46,607 nucleotides of DNA from Lachnospiraceae bacterium (GTDB lineage: Bacteria; Bacillota; Clostridia; Lachnospirales; Lachnospiraceae), in NCBI GenBank assembly GCA_022781515.1, contig JALETI010000020.1:1-46607 (forward strand), read 5' to 3'. Positions within the stretch are counted from its first letter, which is position 1; each line of letters begins with the position of its first letter. The notes beneath the pieces were generated by a model. That model was not told where the DNA came from. It did no database searches and worked only from the letters and a program-made list of their open reading frames with translations. The translations under genes were made by a program, and so were the position numbers. This document shows, piece after piece, positions 29,444-37,860 of this stretch.

Positions 29444-29495
29444 TCAATCTTTTCGGGAGAAGGGACGATGTATGTTCTATTGGAGGAAGCAAATT

Positions 29496-30080
29496 ATGTC
29501 AGAAAAGTTTATTAACGTTTTAATGCATCAGGATGGCTGCGGATGCGGTCATCATCATGAGCATGAACATCAGGAAGAGGAATGCTGCGGCGGTCATGAT
29601 CACAATGGCGATGGCGAATGCTGCGGCAATCATGATCACCATCACGATGGCGAATGCTGCGGCGGTCATGATCACCATCACGAGGATTCCTGCGGATGCG
29701 GTCACGATCACAATGGAGATAAGGTTATGATCGGTACCATGGGAGGCCATATTGTAGGAACTATGATTACACATACTCCTGCGTCTTTGCCCATTGCAGA
29801 AATGAATATGAATCTTTCCATGAAGGATGTTGCTCTTTCAATTAAGGAAATGGGAGGCGTTCCCATGCAGATGAAGGCCAGCATGAAGGATAATCAGAGA
29901 ACAGTTGTCATGAATATGCTGGGAAGTGATATCTATCGTTCTGAGCAGGAAGGTTCTACAGAAGACGACCCTACCAGAGTCCGCTGCAGACTGCTGGCTG
30001 TTGCAGACGGTATTTCATCCGAGCAACTGAAAGAAAAACTGGAAGAAATTATGGGATATTTCCAGCATAATTCTTTCTGA
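29496..30080 (+). CDS. His/Cys-rich putative metal-binding protein with four tandem 12-aa repeats, function unknown
   Basis: MSEKFINVLMHQDGCGCGHHHEHEHQEEECCGGHDHNGDGECCGNHDHHHDGECCGGHDHHHEDSCGCGHDHNGDK... followed by a roughly 120-aa domain not recognised by eye. SD GGAGGAAG before ATG 29496. Confidence 0.85.
   Translation: MSEKFINVLMHQDGCGCGHHHEHEHQEEECCGGHDHNGDGECCGNHDHHHDGECCGGHDHHHEDSCGCGHDHNGDKVMIGTMGGHIVGTMITHTPASLPIAEMNMNLSMKDVALSIKEMGGVPMQMKASMKDNQRTVVMNMLGSDIYRSEQEGSTEDDPTRVRCRLLAVADGISSEQLKEKLEEIMGYFQHNSF
29580..29723 (+). repeat. Four 36-bp tandem repeats (ECCGGHDHNGDG-type)
   Basis: Units begin at 29580, 29616, 29652 and 29688; the first three are nearly identical, the fourth diverged (SCGCGHDHNGDK). 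Confidence 0.9.
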
Positions 30081-30109
30081 TCATCTGGTATGATCCACAC
30101 CTGATGTTC

Positions 30110-30163
30110 AAGCCGGTCCAATTCAGGTAACTGCCTGCAGCTGCCTGATTGACCGGCTTTTTT
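30110..30163 (+). terminator. Rho-independent terminator after the His-rich gene
   Basis: AAGCCGGTCCAATTCAGG ... CCTGATTGACCGGCTTTTTT stem plus T run. Confidence 0.85.
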
Positions 30164-30186
30164 CAACACAACTTTTTTCAACACAA
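30157..30186 (+). repeat. 15-bp x2 tandem duplication (CTTTTTTCAACACAA)
   Basis: Exact tandem copies 30157-30171 and 30172-30186, duplicating the terminator T tract. Confidence 0.95.
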
Positions 30187-30212
30187 TAATCAAAAAAGGC
30201 GGAAGGAATCCC

Positions 30213-31043
30213 ATGCAAATTCTTATTTCACTCTTTGACTTGAAAAATGAAATTCTCAATAAGAAAATAACCCTGTATGCTGCGCAGGCATCTTTTTTCC
30301 TGCTTTTATCACTGATACCCTTTCTTATTGCATTAATGAATGTCATTCAGTTTTTCACTCCTGATATGATGGATGCCATCTATCGGGCACTTGAACGGAT
30401 TCCCTATAAAGATACTTCCCGTCTGCTGAACGATCTTGTAAGCCAGCTGGCACTTTACTCCAACGGTGCATTGATTTCCTTTACCCTTGTCAGTGCACTG
30501 TGGTCTTCGTCCAAAAGCGTTTATGCCATCGAATATGCCCTGAATGATATCTACGAAAGCCAGCATACCTTTGGATTTATTCTGTCTCGTCTTGTCAGCT
30601 TTTTTTACATGATCTTTTTCATTTTTATTTTACTGATTACAATGGTTGTGCTGATGTTTGGACACAGTATTCAGAAACTCTTCAAACTGAGAGCTCCCGG
30701 TATCTATCAGATTACACATATTATTCTGCAATTCCGCTTACTGGCCATTGTACCTATTCTGATTTTCTTTTTTATGTGTCTGTATACGTTTTATCCGGGC
30801 AGAAATCTGAAATTCAAAGAACAATTCTGGGGAGCCGTTTTTTCTGCTTCTGCATGGGTGATTTTCTCACGCGGCTATGAATACTATATTCTGCATATCA
30901 CTTCCTATTCCAGAATCTATGGCAGCATGGGAGCCATCGTTCTTCTGATGCTCTGGTTATATTTCTGTATCTGTATTGTATTACTGGGTGCCGAACTGAA
31001 TTCCTATCTGAAAAAAGTGGGCTGTCGCACTAATTTTAATTAG
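30213..31043 (+). CDS. YihY/BrkB family inner membrane protein
   Basis: AAQASFFLLLSLIPFLIALMNVIQFF, WSSSKSVYAIEYALNDIY, GSMGAIVLLMLWLYFCICIVLLGAELNS. Confidence 0.93.
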   Translation: MQILISLFDLKNEILNKKITLYAAQASFFLLLSLIPFLIALMNVIQFFTPDMMDAIYRALERIPYKDTSRLLNDLVSQLALYSNGALISFTLVSALWSSSKSVYAIEYALNDIYESQHTFGFILSRLVSFFYMIFFIFILLITMVVLMFGHSIQKLFKLRAPGIYQITHIILQFRLLAIVPILIFFFMCLYTFYPGRNLKFKEQFWGAVFSASAWVIFSRGYEYYILHITSYSRIYGSMGAIVLLMLWLYFCICIVLLGAELNSYLKKVGCRTNFN

Positions 31044-31058
31044 TGTGCGGTCCTTTTT
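31026..31058 (+). terminator. Likely terminator overlapping the YihY stop codon
   Basis: CACTAATT-TT-AATTAGTG hairpin followed by TGCGGTCCTTTTT. Confidence 0.55.
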
Positions 31059-31161
31059 CGTACTTCAAGCCAGTCAATATATCCGTCACGAATACATTCG
31101 CACGGGCTTTTGTGCTCTTCCATCAAAAAAGATCACATTCGTGACTGTGTAACAGCTCATA

Positions 31162-31830
31162 TCAGATATTCTTTTCGGCAATCTCCCCTTGTTTTTTATA
31201 TATGGAGCAGGCCGGAATACATCCCCGCACACTGGAAAGGGGATAAACATTGCTGCACTTTCCAATTATGGTACCGGGATTCAGTACACTGCCGCAGCCC
31301 ACTTCCACTTCATCTCCGATCAGTGCACCGATTTTCTTTCTTCCGGTTTCAATATCACCTTCCGGTGTATGAATCACAATCAGTTTTTTATCTGACTTCA
31401 CATTGGATGTGATGGAACCGGCACCCATATGGGATTTGTATCCCAGAATGGAATCTCCCACATAGTTATAATGAGGAACCTGAACACGATCAAATAAAAT
31501 AACATTTTTCAGTTCCGTGGAGTTGCCCACTACCGCATGATCACCAACCAGGGCATTTCCCCGGATAAATGCACAGTGGCGTACTTCTGTTTCCTCCCCT
31601 ATGATACAAGGACCTGTAATGGATGCTGTGGGAGCGACTTTGGCAGACTTTGCGATCCAGATATTTTCCCCTCTTTTTTCATACCGTTCTTCCGGAAGTG
31701 TTTCTCCAATCTGAAGAATCAGGTCGGAAATACCTGCCAGAGCTTCCCATGGATACTCTGTTTTCGCAAGCAGTTCAGCCGCTCTGGTATGTGTAAGATC
31801 AAATAAATTTTCTGTTTTAATTGCTTCCAT
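31162..31830 (-). CDS. Left-handed beta-helix (GlmU C-terminal-like) acyl-/nucleotidyl-transferase family protein
   Basis: MEAIKTENLFDLTHTRAAELLAKTEYPWEAL...; hexapeptide-type IGEETEVRHCAFIRGNALVGDHAVVGNSTELKNVILFD, HYNYVGDSILGYKSHMGAGSITSN. Confidence 0.85.
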   Translation of the reverse strand: MEAIKTENLFDLTHTRAAELLAKTEYPWEALAGISDLILQIGETLPEERYEKRGENIWIAKSAKVAPTASITGPCIIGEETEVRHCAFIRGNALVGDHAVVGNSTELKNVILFDRVQVPHYNYVGDSILGYKSHMGAGSITSNVKSDKKLIVIHTPEGDIETGRKKIGALIGDEVEVGCGSVLNPGTIIGKCSNVYPLSSVRGCIPACSIYKKQGEIAEKNI

Positions 31831-31857
31831 AGATAACCTCTTTTCATACATTGCAAA

Positions 31858-33924
31858 CTATTTTTTATAATACTGTTCCACAGCCCTGAATTGATTCTGA
31901 ATAGAACTTACATTGCGTTTTCTTCGCACATTTTCTGTACGCCGGATGATAAATCCACTTAATTTCTGCATATATTCATCTGTTGTTATGGATCCTTCTG
32001 CCACATATGTAAGCCCCTTTTCCCAGCTGGCTGTCAGCTCAGGATTCAGAAGATGCACAATCGAATCATTTACCACTTCATATATCAGCTCTCCAAGCAT
32101 GGTCGGAGTGATGATCTGTGTCTTTTTATTCAGATTCAGATACTGAATATTGAATAATTTTTTCAGAATTTCTGCTCTGGTGGCAGAAGTTCCGATTCCG
32201 CTGCCTTTGATCTGGGCACGCAGATCCTCATCTTCGATCAGCTGCCCTGCATTTTCCATGGCAAGAATAATGGAACCGGAATTATATCGTTTCGGAGGAG
32301 TTGTTTCCCCTTCTTTGATCTGGAACTCCTTTACCGCAAAATGGTCACCCTTCCGAATTTTTTTTAACGCTTCCAGAAAAACAGACTGATCCTGAAGCGA
32401 CATTTGTGATACCGTATCCGATCCTTCTTTTTCTGACAAATCTGTCTGATTCTTCCTGCCGGACAGACCGCCTCCTTCTGATGAATCCGACGTTTTTGCA
32501 GCAGATAAATGTTCACCGGTTACAATCATATAACCCGGATCGGCCAGAAGCTTCAGTCCTGCAAAAAACTGTTCCTCCTTCACCTGAAAAATCAGGGAAT
32601 ACTTATCATACAACGCAGCCGGATAAAAAATACTCAGAAATCTGCGTACGATCATATTGTATACGCTACCGGCATACCCTTTTAACGACGCAAGAGCACG
32701 AAGTCCCTGCCCGGTGGGAACAATCGCATAATGATCTGTAATCTGTTTATCGTTGACATATCTGGTTTTCGAAATAGTTTTATAAGTGCCTTTTTCCAGA
32801 ATTTCTGTTGCAAATACTCCCGTATCCCGCAATCCGGTAAGTCCTTTCAGATTTCTGTCAATTTCCTTTGCTGCCGCCGTGGACAATACTCTGGCATCGG
32901 TTCTGGGATAGGTGACCAGTTTCTTTTCATATAATTCCTGAACAATCTTCAGGGTCGTATCCGGACTGATCTTTAATCTTCTGGAGCATTCATTCTGCAA
33001 TTCTGCCAGATTGTACAGCAAAGGAGGATTCTTTTTCTCCTTTTTTTTCTCTTTTAAAATGACCTCTGCCGATGCAGGTGCCGGATCAGACAGATAATCA
33101 ATCATTGCCATGGCATCTTCTTTTTCCAGAAAACCGTTGTCCTTGTACAGATTTGCCTTGTTAAAATACCGGCTGCCTTCAACGGCCTTCCATTCTGCAC
33201 GGACCGGATAACCATCGCAATCCACCTCGGCAATTACTTTGTAAAACGGTGTTTTAACAAAATTGCGGATTTCCCTTTCCCGACGGACAACCATTCCCAG
33301 CACACAGGTCATAACCCGGCCAACCGAAATAACGGTGAATTTGTTTCCGGTAACCCGGCTGATTTCTCTGCCGTAAACCAGAGTCAGGAGTCTGGAAAAA
33401 TTAATTCCCATGAGATAATCTTCTCTGGCCCTCATATATGCAGATGATGCCAGATTATCATATGCAGACAGATCCTTTGCTGTCCGGATTCCTTTCAGAA
33501 TCTCTTCTTCCGTCTGGGAATCAATCCAGACTCTTTTACGACTCTTTCCTTTTACTTCTGCCATCTGTTCCACCAGACGATAAATATACTCTCCTTCCCG
33601 CCCGGAGTCTGTACATACATAAATAGTATCCACATCAGAACGATTCAGAAGATTTTTCACAATATTGAACTGGTCTTTTACCTGATCAATAATCTCATAT
33701 TTGTATTCTGTCGGAATAAAAGGGAGTGTTTCCAGCCGCCAGCTTTTCAAGGCCGGATCATATGCCTCAGGATAACTCATGGTCACCAGATGACCGACAC
33801 ACCATGTAACAACGGATCCTGCCGATTCCAGATACCCATTGTTCCTTTTCATCGGTTCTTTTAATGCTTTTGCAAACTCCTGTGCTACACTCGGTTTTTC
33901 CGCAATAAACAGATTTTTCCCCAC
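31858..33924 (-). CDS. topB: DNA topoisomerase III
   Basis: MGKNLFIAEKPSVAQEFAKAL..., CTDSGREGEYIYRLV (Toprim), SVGRVMTCVLGMVVRRE, TYPRTDARVL active-site Tyr. Confidence 0.93.
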   Translation of the reverse strand: MGKNLFIAEKPSVAQEFAKALKEPMKRNNGYLESAGSVVTWCVGHLVTMSYPEAYDPALKSWRLETLPFIPTEYKYEIIDQVKDQFNIVKNLLNRSDVDTIYVCTDSGREGEYIYRLVEQMAEVKGKSRKRVWIDSQTEEEILKGIRTAKDLSAYDNLASSAYMRAREDYLMGINFSRLLTLVYGREISRVTGNKFTVISVGRVMTCVLGMVVRREREIRNFVKTPFYKVIAEVDCDGYPVRAEWKAVEGSRYFNKANLYKDNGFLEKEDAMAMIDYLSDPAPASAEVILKEKKKEKKNPPLLYNLAELQNECSRRLKISPDTTLKIVQELYEKKLVTYPRTDARVLSTAAAKEIDRNLKGLTGLRDTGVFATEILEKGTYKTISKTRYVNDKQITDHYAIVPTGQGLRALASLKGYAGSVYNMIVRRFLSIFYPAALYDKYSLIFQVKEEQFFAGLKLLADPGYMIVTGEHLSAAKTSDSSEGGGLSGRKNQTDLSEKEGSDTVSQMSLQDQSVFLEALKKIRKGDHFAVKEFQIKEGETTPPKRYNSGSIILAMENAGQLIEDEDLRAQIKGSGIGTSATRAEILKKLFNIQYLNLNKKTQIITPTMLGELIYEVVNDSIVHLLNPELTASWEKGLTYVAEGSITTDEYMQKLSGFIIRRTENVRRKRNVSSIQNQFRAVEQYYKK

Positions 33925-33972
33925 ACAATCCTTCTTTCTATAGTTTTATGATACCAGGGTCAAAAGGTTGAT

Positions 33973-34006
33973 AAAAAGCTGCCGTAGTTTCATACGACAG
34001 CTTTTC
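33973..34006 (-). terminator. Terminator downstream of pyk
   Basis: Minus-strand AAAAGCTGTCGTATGAAACTACGGCAGCTTTTT hairpin with a T run. Confidence 0.7.
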
Positions 34007-34122
34007 TTTTACATATTATAGTTCGGAAGTGGACTTCAGCTCTCCTGTATCCCTCATTCCTGAAGAAAACCGGGAGAATATTCCAGTCGACACTTGCTGA
34101 TATCCGGTACCGACCGGAATTA

Positions 34123-35559
34123 TTATCTGGATGTTAATACCTGCATGGTGTTTGTAACATTCTTAATAACTGTTTCGTTCTTAGATACGACACCCGCTGT
34201 AATAATAACCGTATCACCGGAATGCAGATAACCCTTCTCCTGAACGATATCAAAAGCTGCATCGATTACAGCAGCACCATCGCCATGAAGCATTTCAGAC
34301 TTCATGGGAACAACACCCCAGTAAATCTGCATCTTACGAACGTGACCTTCATCCGGGCTCAGTGCAAGAATCGGGCAGTGGGGACGGAACTTCGACATCA
34401 TACGTGCTGTAAAGCCGGATAATGTGGGAGTGACGATATACTTGGCATTCATATGAAGACCTGTTGCCGCTGCTGCATAAACAACGGCACTGGAAATACC
34501 TCTTCTTCTGAATTTTCTTCTATCCTGAATAATCTGTTCATAATCAAGATGGGTCTCTGCATTCTCACAGATCCGGCACATCATGGATAATGCTTCTACC
34601 GGATACTTACCTGCTGCCGTTTCACCGGAAAGCATCACGCAGTCCGTGCCATCATATACTGCATTGGCCACATCGGTTACCTCTGCTCTTGTGGGGCGGG
34701 GGTTACGCATCATGGAATCCAGCATCTGCGTTGCTGTAATTACAGTCTTAAACTGATCATTGCACTTATGAATAATGGTTTTCTGAATATAAGGAACTTC
34801 CTCTGCCGGAATTTCCACACCAAGATCACCACGAGCTACCATGACTCCGTCACTGGCTTTGATAATATTGTCAATATTATCCACACCCTCCTGATTTTCA
34901 ATCTTGGAAATAATCTTAATATCATTTGCACCATATTCCTGAAGAATCTCACGGATTTCCAGAACTGCATCCACATTGCGGACAAAAGAAGCCGCAATAA
35001 AATCAAATCCCTGTTCAATACCAAAGATAATATCGTCCTTATCCTTTTCTGTAAGTGCAGGAAGATTGATTCTTACATTGGGAACGTTAACACCCTTTCT
35101 TTCACCCAGTTCACCGCCATTTTTTACAATACAGTGAATATCCGGTCCGTCAACCCGGATCACTTCAAGACCAATCAGACCGTCATCCAGAAGAATCTGG
35201 TTGCCTTCTGAAACGTCATCTTTCAGTCCATCATAAGTGATCTGCACGCAGGTGCTGTCGCCAATAACATTTCGAGTTGTTAAAATAAATTCCTGTCCCT
35301 GTTCCAGAGTAACCTTTTTTCCATCTTTTAATAAGCATGTTCTGATTTCGGGACCTTTTGTATCTAAAAGTGCTGCAACGGGAATACCAAGCTCCTCTCT
35401 GACAGCTTTCAGTCTTTCCAGTCTCGCTTTCTGTTCTTCATGTGAACCATGAGAAAAATTGAAGCGGGCAACATTCATACCGCCAAGAATCAGTTTCTTT
35501 AAAACTTCGGGATCATCCACTGCGGGACCAAGTGTACAGATTATTTTTGTCTTTCTCAT
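34123..35559 (-). CDS. pyk: Pyruvate kinase (short form, no C-terminal PEP-utiliser domain)
   Basis: MRKTKIICTLGPAVDDPEVLKKLI..., DTKGPEIRTC, MVARGDLGVEIPAEEVPYIQK, ITATQMLDSMMRNPRPTRAEVTDVANAV. ATG 35559 with SD AAAGGAAG. Confidence 0.97.
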   Translation of the reverse strand: MRKTKIICTLGPAVDDPEVLKKLILGGMNVARFNFSHGSHEEQKARLERLKAVREELGIPVAALLDTKGPEIRTCLLKDGKKVTLEQGQEFILTTRNVIGDSTCVQITYDGLKDDVSEGNQILLDDGLIGLEVIRVDGPDIHCIVKNGGELGERKGVNVPNVRINLPALTEKDKDDIIFGIEQGFDFIAASFVRNVDAVLEIREILQEYGANDIKIISKIENQEGVDNIDNIIKASDGVMVARGDLGVEIPAEEVPYIQKTIIHKCNDQFKTVITATQMLDSMMRNPRPTRAEVTDVANAVYDGTDCVMLSGETAAGKYPVEALSMMCRICENAETHLDYEQIIQDRRKFRRRGISSAVVYAAAATGLHMNAKYIVTPTLSGFTARMMSKFRPHCPILALSPDEGHVRKMQIYWGVVPMKSEMLHGDGAAVIDAAFDIVQEKGYLHSGDTVIITAGVVSKNETVIKNVTNTMQVLTSR

Positions 35560-35698
35560 TTTACTTCCTTTCTGCTCCATATGAAAAGACAGGCTGAAAG
35601 CCTTTTTATATCCGACAGAAAAACTCGCCGGATAAAAAAATGGGGATTCTTCATCATATGGATGCAATGAATCCTGAATCAACCATCCAATGGAAAAA

Positions 35699-36571
35699 TC
35701 AGGTTCCTTTTGTTACATGTTTGTGTGTATATAAATGGTCCTGGCAATATTCATATGCACCATCGCATTTGGAACAGAAACGGAATTCCAGGTCTGCACC
35801 ATCTTTTTCCGTACGTCCGCAGACAGCACATTTATGCCTTGCTCCTCCCGTAACGGAAGAAGCTGCCATTTTTACCTTATGATTATACTCTGCTCTGCGT
35901 TTGATCTGTTTGGGATGATACCCTGAAAAACGCCTGCTGTTCAGGAAATAGAGCAGAAAATTACCTGATGCAATCAATGCACATACAGCAGTGGGAACAG
36001 ATGAATTCACACCGATCAGATCCGGAGTGAACAGAATCGTAAGAAAACCTCCGATAATTGTAACTGACAGTCCGATTCCTTCCAGAAGGGCAAGCCATTT
36101 CATCCGGATGGGCAGGAAAAGCAGATAAATCTGATAATCCGGGAACTCTGCACCGAATGCAAGAAACAGGGACATATTCAGATAAGTCAGATTCAGCTGG
36201 AAATCAATATGCCAGATTACATATATCACAAATGCGGCAGCAATATGCAGAAGCACGCCTGTAAAATAATACAAATTAAAGCGAAAAGCACCCCACGTAT
36301 TCTCCAGAGAGTTCCCTATCGTATAGTAGAGCATACAGAAAAACAGCATGCTGATGATGTTATAAGCCGGAGGCTCCAGAACAAAGGTAACCAGTCTCCA
36401 GACTTCTCCGTGAAAAACCCTCTCCATACTCAGCTGAAGATACTGATAATACATGGAGGGCATTGTCACATTGAGGAAAAAACCTGCAATGTTCAGAATA
36501 ATAACATAATTCATCAAATTGTGAATGGCATATCTGCCGAATTTTCGTTCCAGTTTCTGAATCCAGTTCAT
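35699..36571 (-). CDS. Rhomboid-like membrane protein with C-terminal zinc-ribbon-like Cys/His cluster
   Basis: GEVWRLVTFVLEPPAYNIISMLFFCMLYYTIGNSLENTWGAFRFNLYY, about six TM segments, then HKCAVCGRTEKDGADLEFRFCSKCDGAYEYCQDHLYTHKH. Confidence 0.75.
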   Translation of the reverse strand: MNWIQKLERKFGRYAIHNLMNYVIILNIAGFFLNVTMPSMYYQYLQLSMERVFHGEVWRLVTFVLEPPAYNIISMLFFCMLYYTIGNSLENTWGAFRFNLYYFTGVLLHIAAAFVIYVIWHIDFQLNLTYLNMSLFLAFGAEFPDYQIYLLFLPIRMKWLALLEGIGLSVTIIGGFLTILFTPDLIGVNSSVPTAVCALIASGNFLLYFLNSRRFSGYHPKQIKRRAEYNHKVKMAASSVTGGARHKCAVCGRTEKDGADLEFRFCSKCDGAYEYCQDHLYTHKHVTKGT

Positions 36572-36649
36572 ATATTACTTATACTCCTATATCTGATGAT
36601 GTCGGATTTCAGCAGCGCAGACCGCAGTGAAATCCGTTTTATCATGTGG

Positions 36650-37594
36650 TCAGAACATATCCTTTTTCTTTAATATAAACGCTACAATCAGTGACAGAAT
36701 CAGTGAAAAAACAATGATAATGGCAAAGCCCTCCGGATAGTCTGCAAAGGGCATGCCGGCGGCATTCACATTCATACCGTAAAAACTGGATACCATGGTA
36801 GGAACGGAAATAACAATTGTAACCGCTGCCAGGATTTTCATGACCTGATTCAAATTGTTGGAAACCACAGAGGAAAAAGCATTCATCATACCTTCCAGAA
36901 TGCCGGAATAAATATTCGCCATCTCCATCGCCTGCTTATTTTCGATGATCACATCTTCCAGAAGATCTTCATCATCGGGATATTTTTCAAACCGCGGAAG
37001 TCTGGACAGCTTTTCCAGCACCACTTCATTGGAACGCAGGGAAGTTTTGAAATACACCAGAGACTTCTCCAGACCCATCAGTTCAATCAGCTCTTTGTTT
37101 CGCATGGTACCATCATTCAGCGCATCTTCCATGGCATCGCTTTCTTTATCAATCATACGAAGATAATGTATAAACCAGGAGGCATTGCGGTACAGAATCT
37201 GTAAAATAAAACGGCTTCTCTGCCGGGTGTTGAAATGTTTTACACGTCCATCGATAAATGATTGCAGAACCGGCGTATCCTGCAATGTGACTGTAATAAT
37301 ACGGTCTTCCTTTACGATAATACTCATAGGGATCGTAATAAACCAGTCCTGTTCATCACGTCTTTCAATTGTCGGAATATCCACCAGAATCATCGTGTAA
37401 TCATCTTCCACTTCAATACGGGAACGTTCTTCATCATCGAGTGCGGCTTTCAGATCGCTGACTTCAATTTCATTCTCCTGCGCCACATCCAGAATTTCTC
37501 CTGCAGTCGGATTGGTCAGTACAATCCAGCTGTTAGCACAGGCTGAGGACTCTTTTATAAGTATATTATCTACCGTTCTGAAATACTTAACCAT
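36650..37594 (-). CDS. corA: CorA family divalent cation transporter
   Basis: Two C-terminal TM helices with FYGMNV (GMN signature) in VVISVPTMVSSFYGMNVNAAGMPF. Confidence 0.93.
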   Translation of the reverse strand: MVKYFRTVDNILIKESSACANSWIVLTNPTAGEILDVAQENEIEVSDLKAALDDEERSRIEVEDDYTMILVDIPTIERRDEQDWFITIPMSIIVKEDRIITVTLQDTPVLQSFIDGRVKHFNTRQRSRFILQILYRNASWFIHYLRMIDKESDAMEDALNDGTMRNKELIELMGLEKSLVYFKTSLRSNEVVLEKLSRLPRFEKYPDDEDLLEDVIIENKQAMEMANIYSGILEGMMNAFSSVVSNNLNQVMKILAAVTIVISVPTMVSSFYGMNVNAAGMPFADYPEGFAIIIVFSLILSLIVAFILKKKDMF

Positions 37595-37632
37595 CCCTTT
37601 TCTCCTCTCCTGTAAATTGAAAATCTTTAACC

Positions 37633-37661
37633 AGTATAATTTTTTATGGTTAGTTTGTCAA
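37633..37661 (-). promoter_or_regulatory. corA promoter (TTGACA-N17-TATACT)
   Basis: Minus-strand TTGACAAACTAACCATAAAAAATTATACT. Confidence 0.7.
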
Positions 37662-37758
37662 TAATTTAATGAAACTGATAATTGAACTGACACACTACCC
37701 ATTGTCAACATTCCCCGAAAGCCTCTAAAATCAAGGGACATTATGTGGTTTTTGCTGA

Positions 37759-37787
37759 TTGAATATTTAAAGCAAACGTATTATAAT
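37759..37787 (+). promoter_or_regulatory. Promoter for the giant activase-like gene (TTGAAT-N17-TATAAT)
   Basis: TTGAAT 37759-37764, TATAAT 37782-37787; predicted +1 about 37794, which excludes the track start ATG at 37792. Confidence 0.6.
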
Positions 37788-37860
37788 TGCAATGCTGATT
37801 TTATCTGATAAACATTTACATACTAGAAGAACGGGAGGTATGGCGCAAAGCGCCGGCTTT

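Noticed and set aside
29580-29723. 36-bp repeats considered as a CRISPR array
   Set aside because: Units are contiguous with no spacers, in frame, and encode Cys/His repeats. This is a coding tandem repeat.
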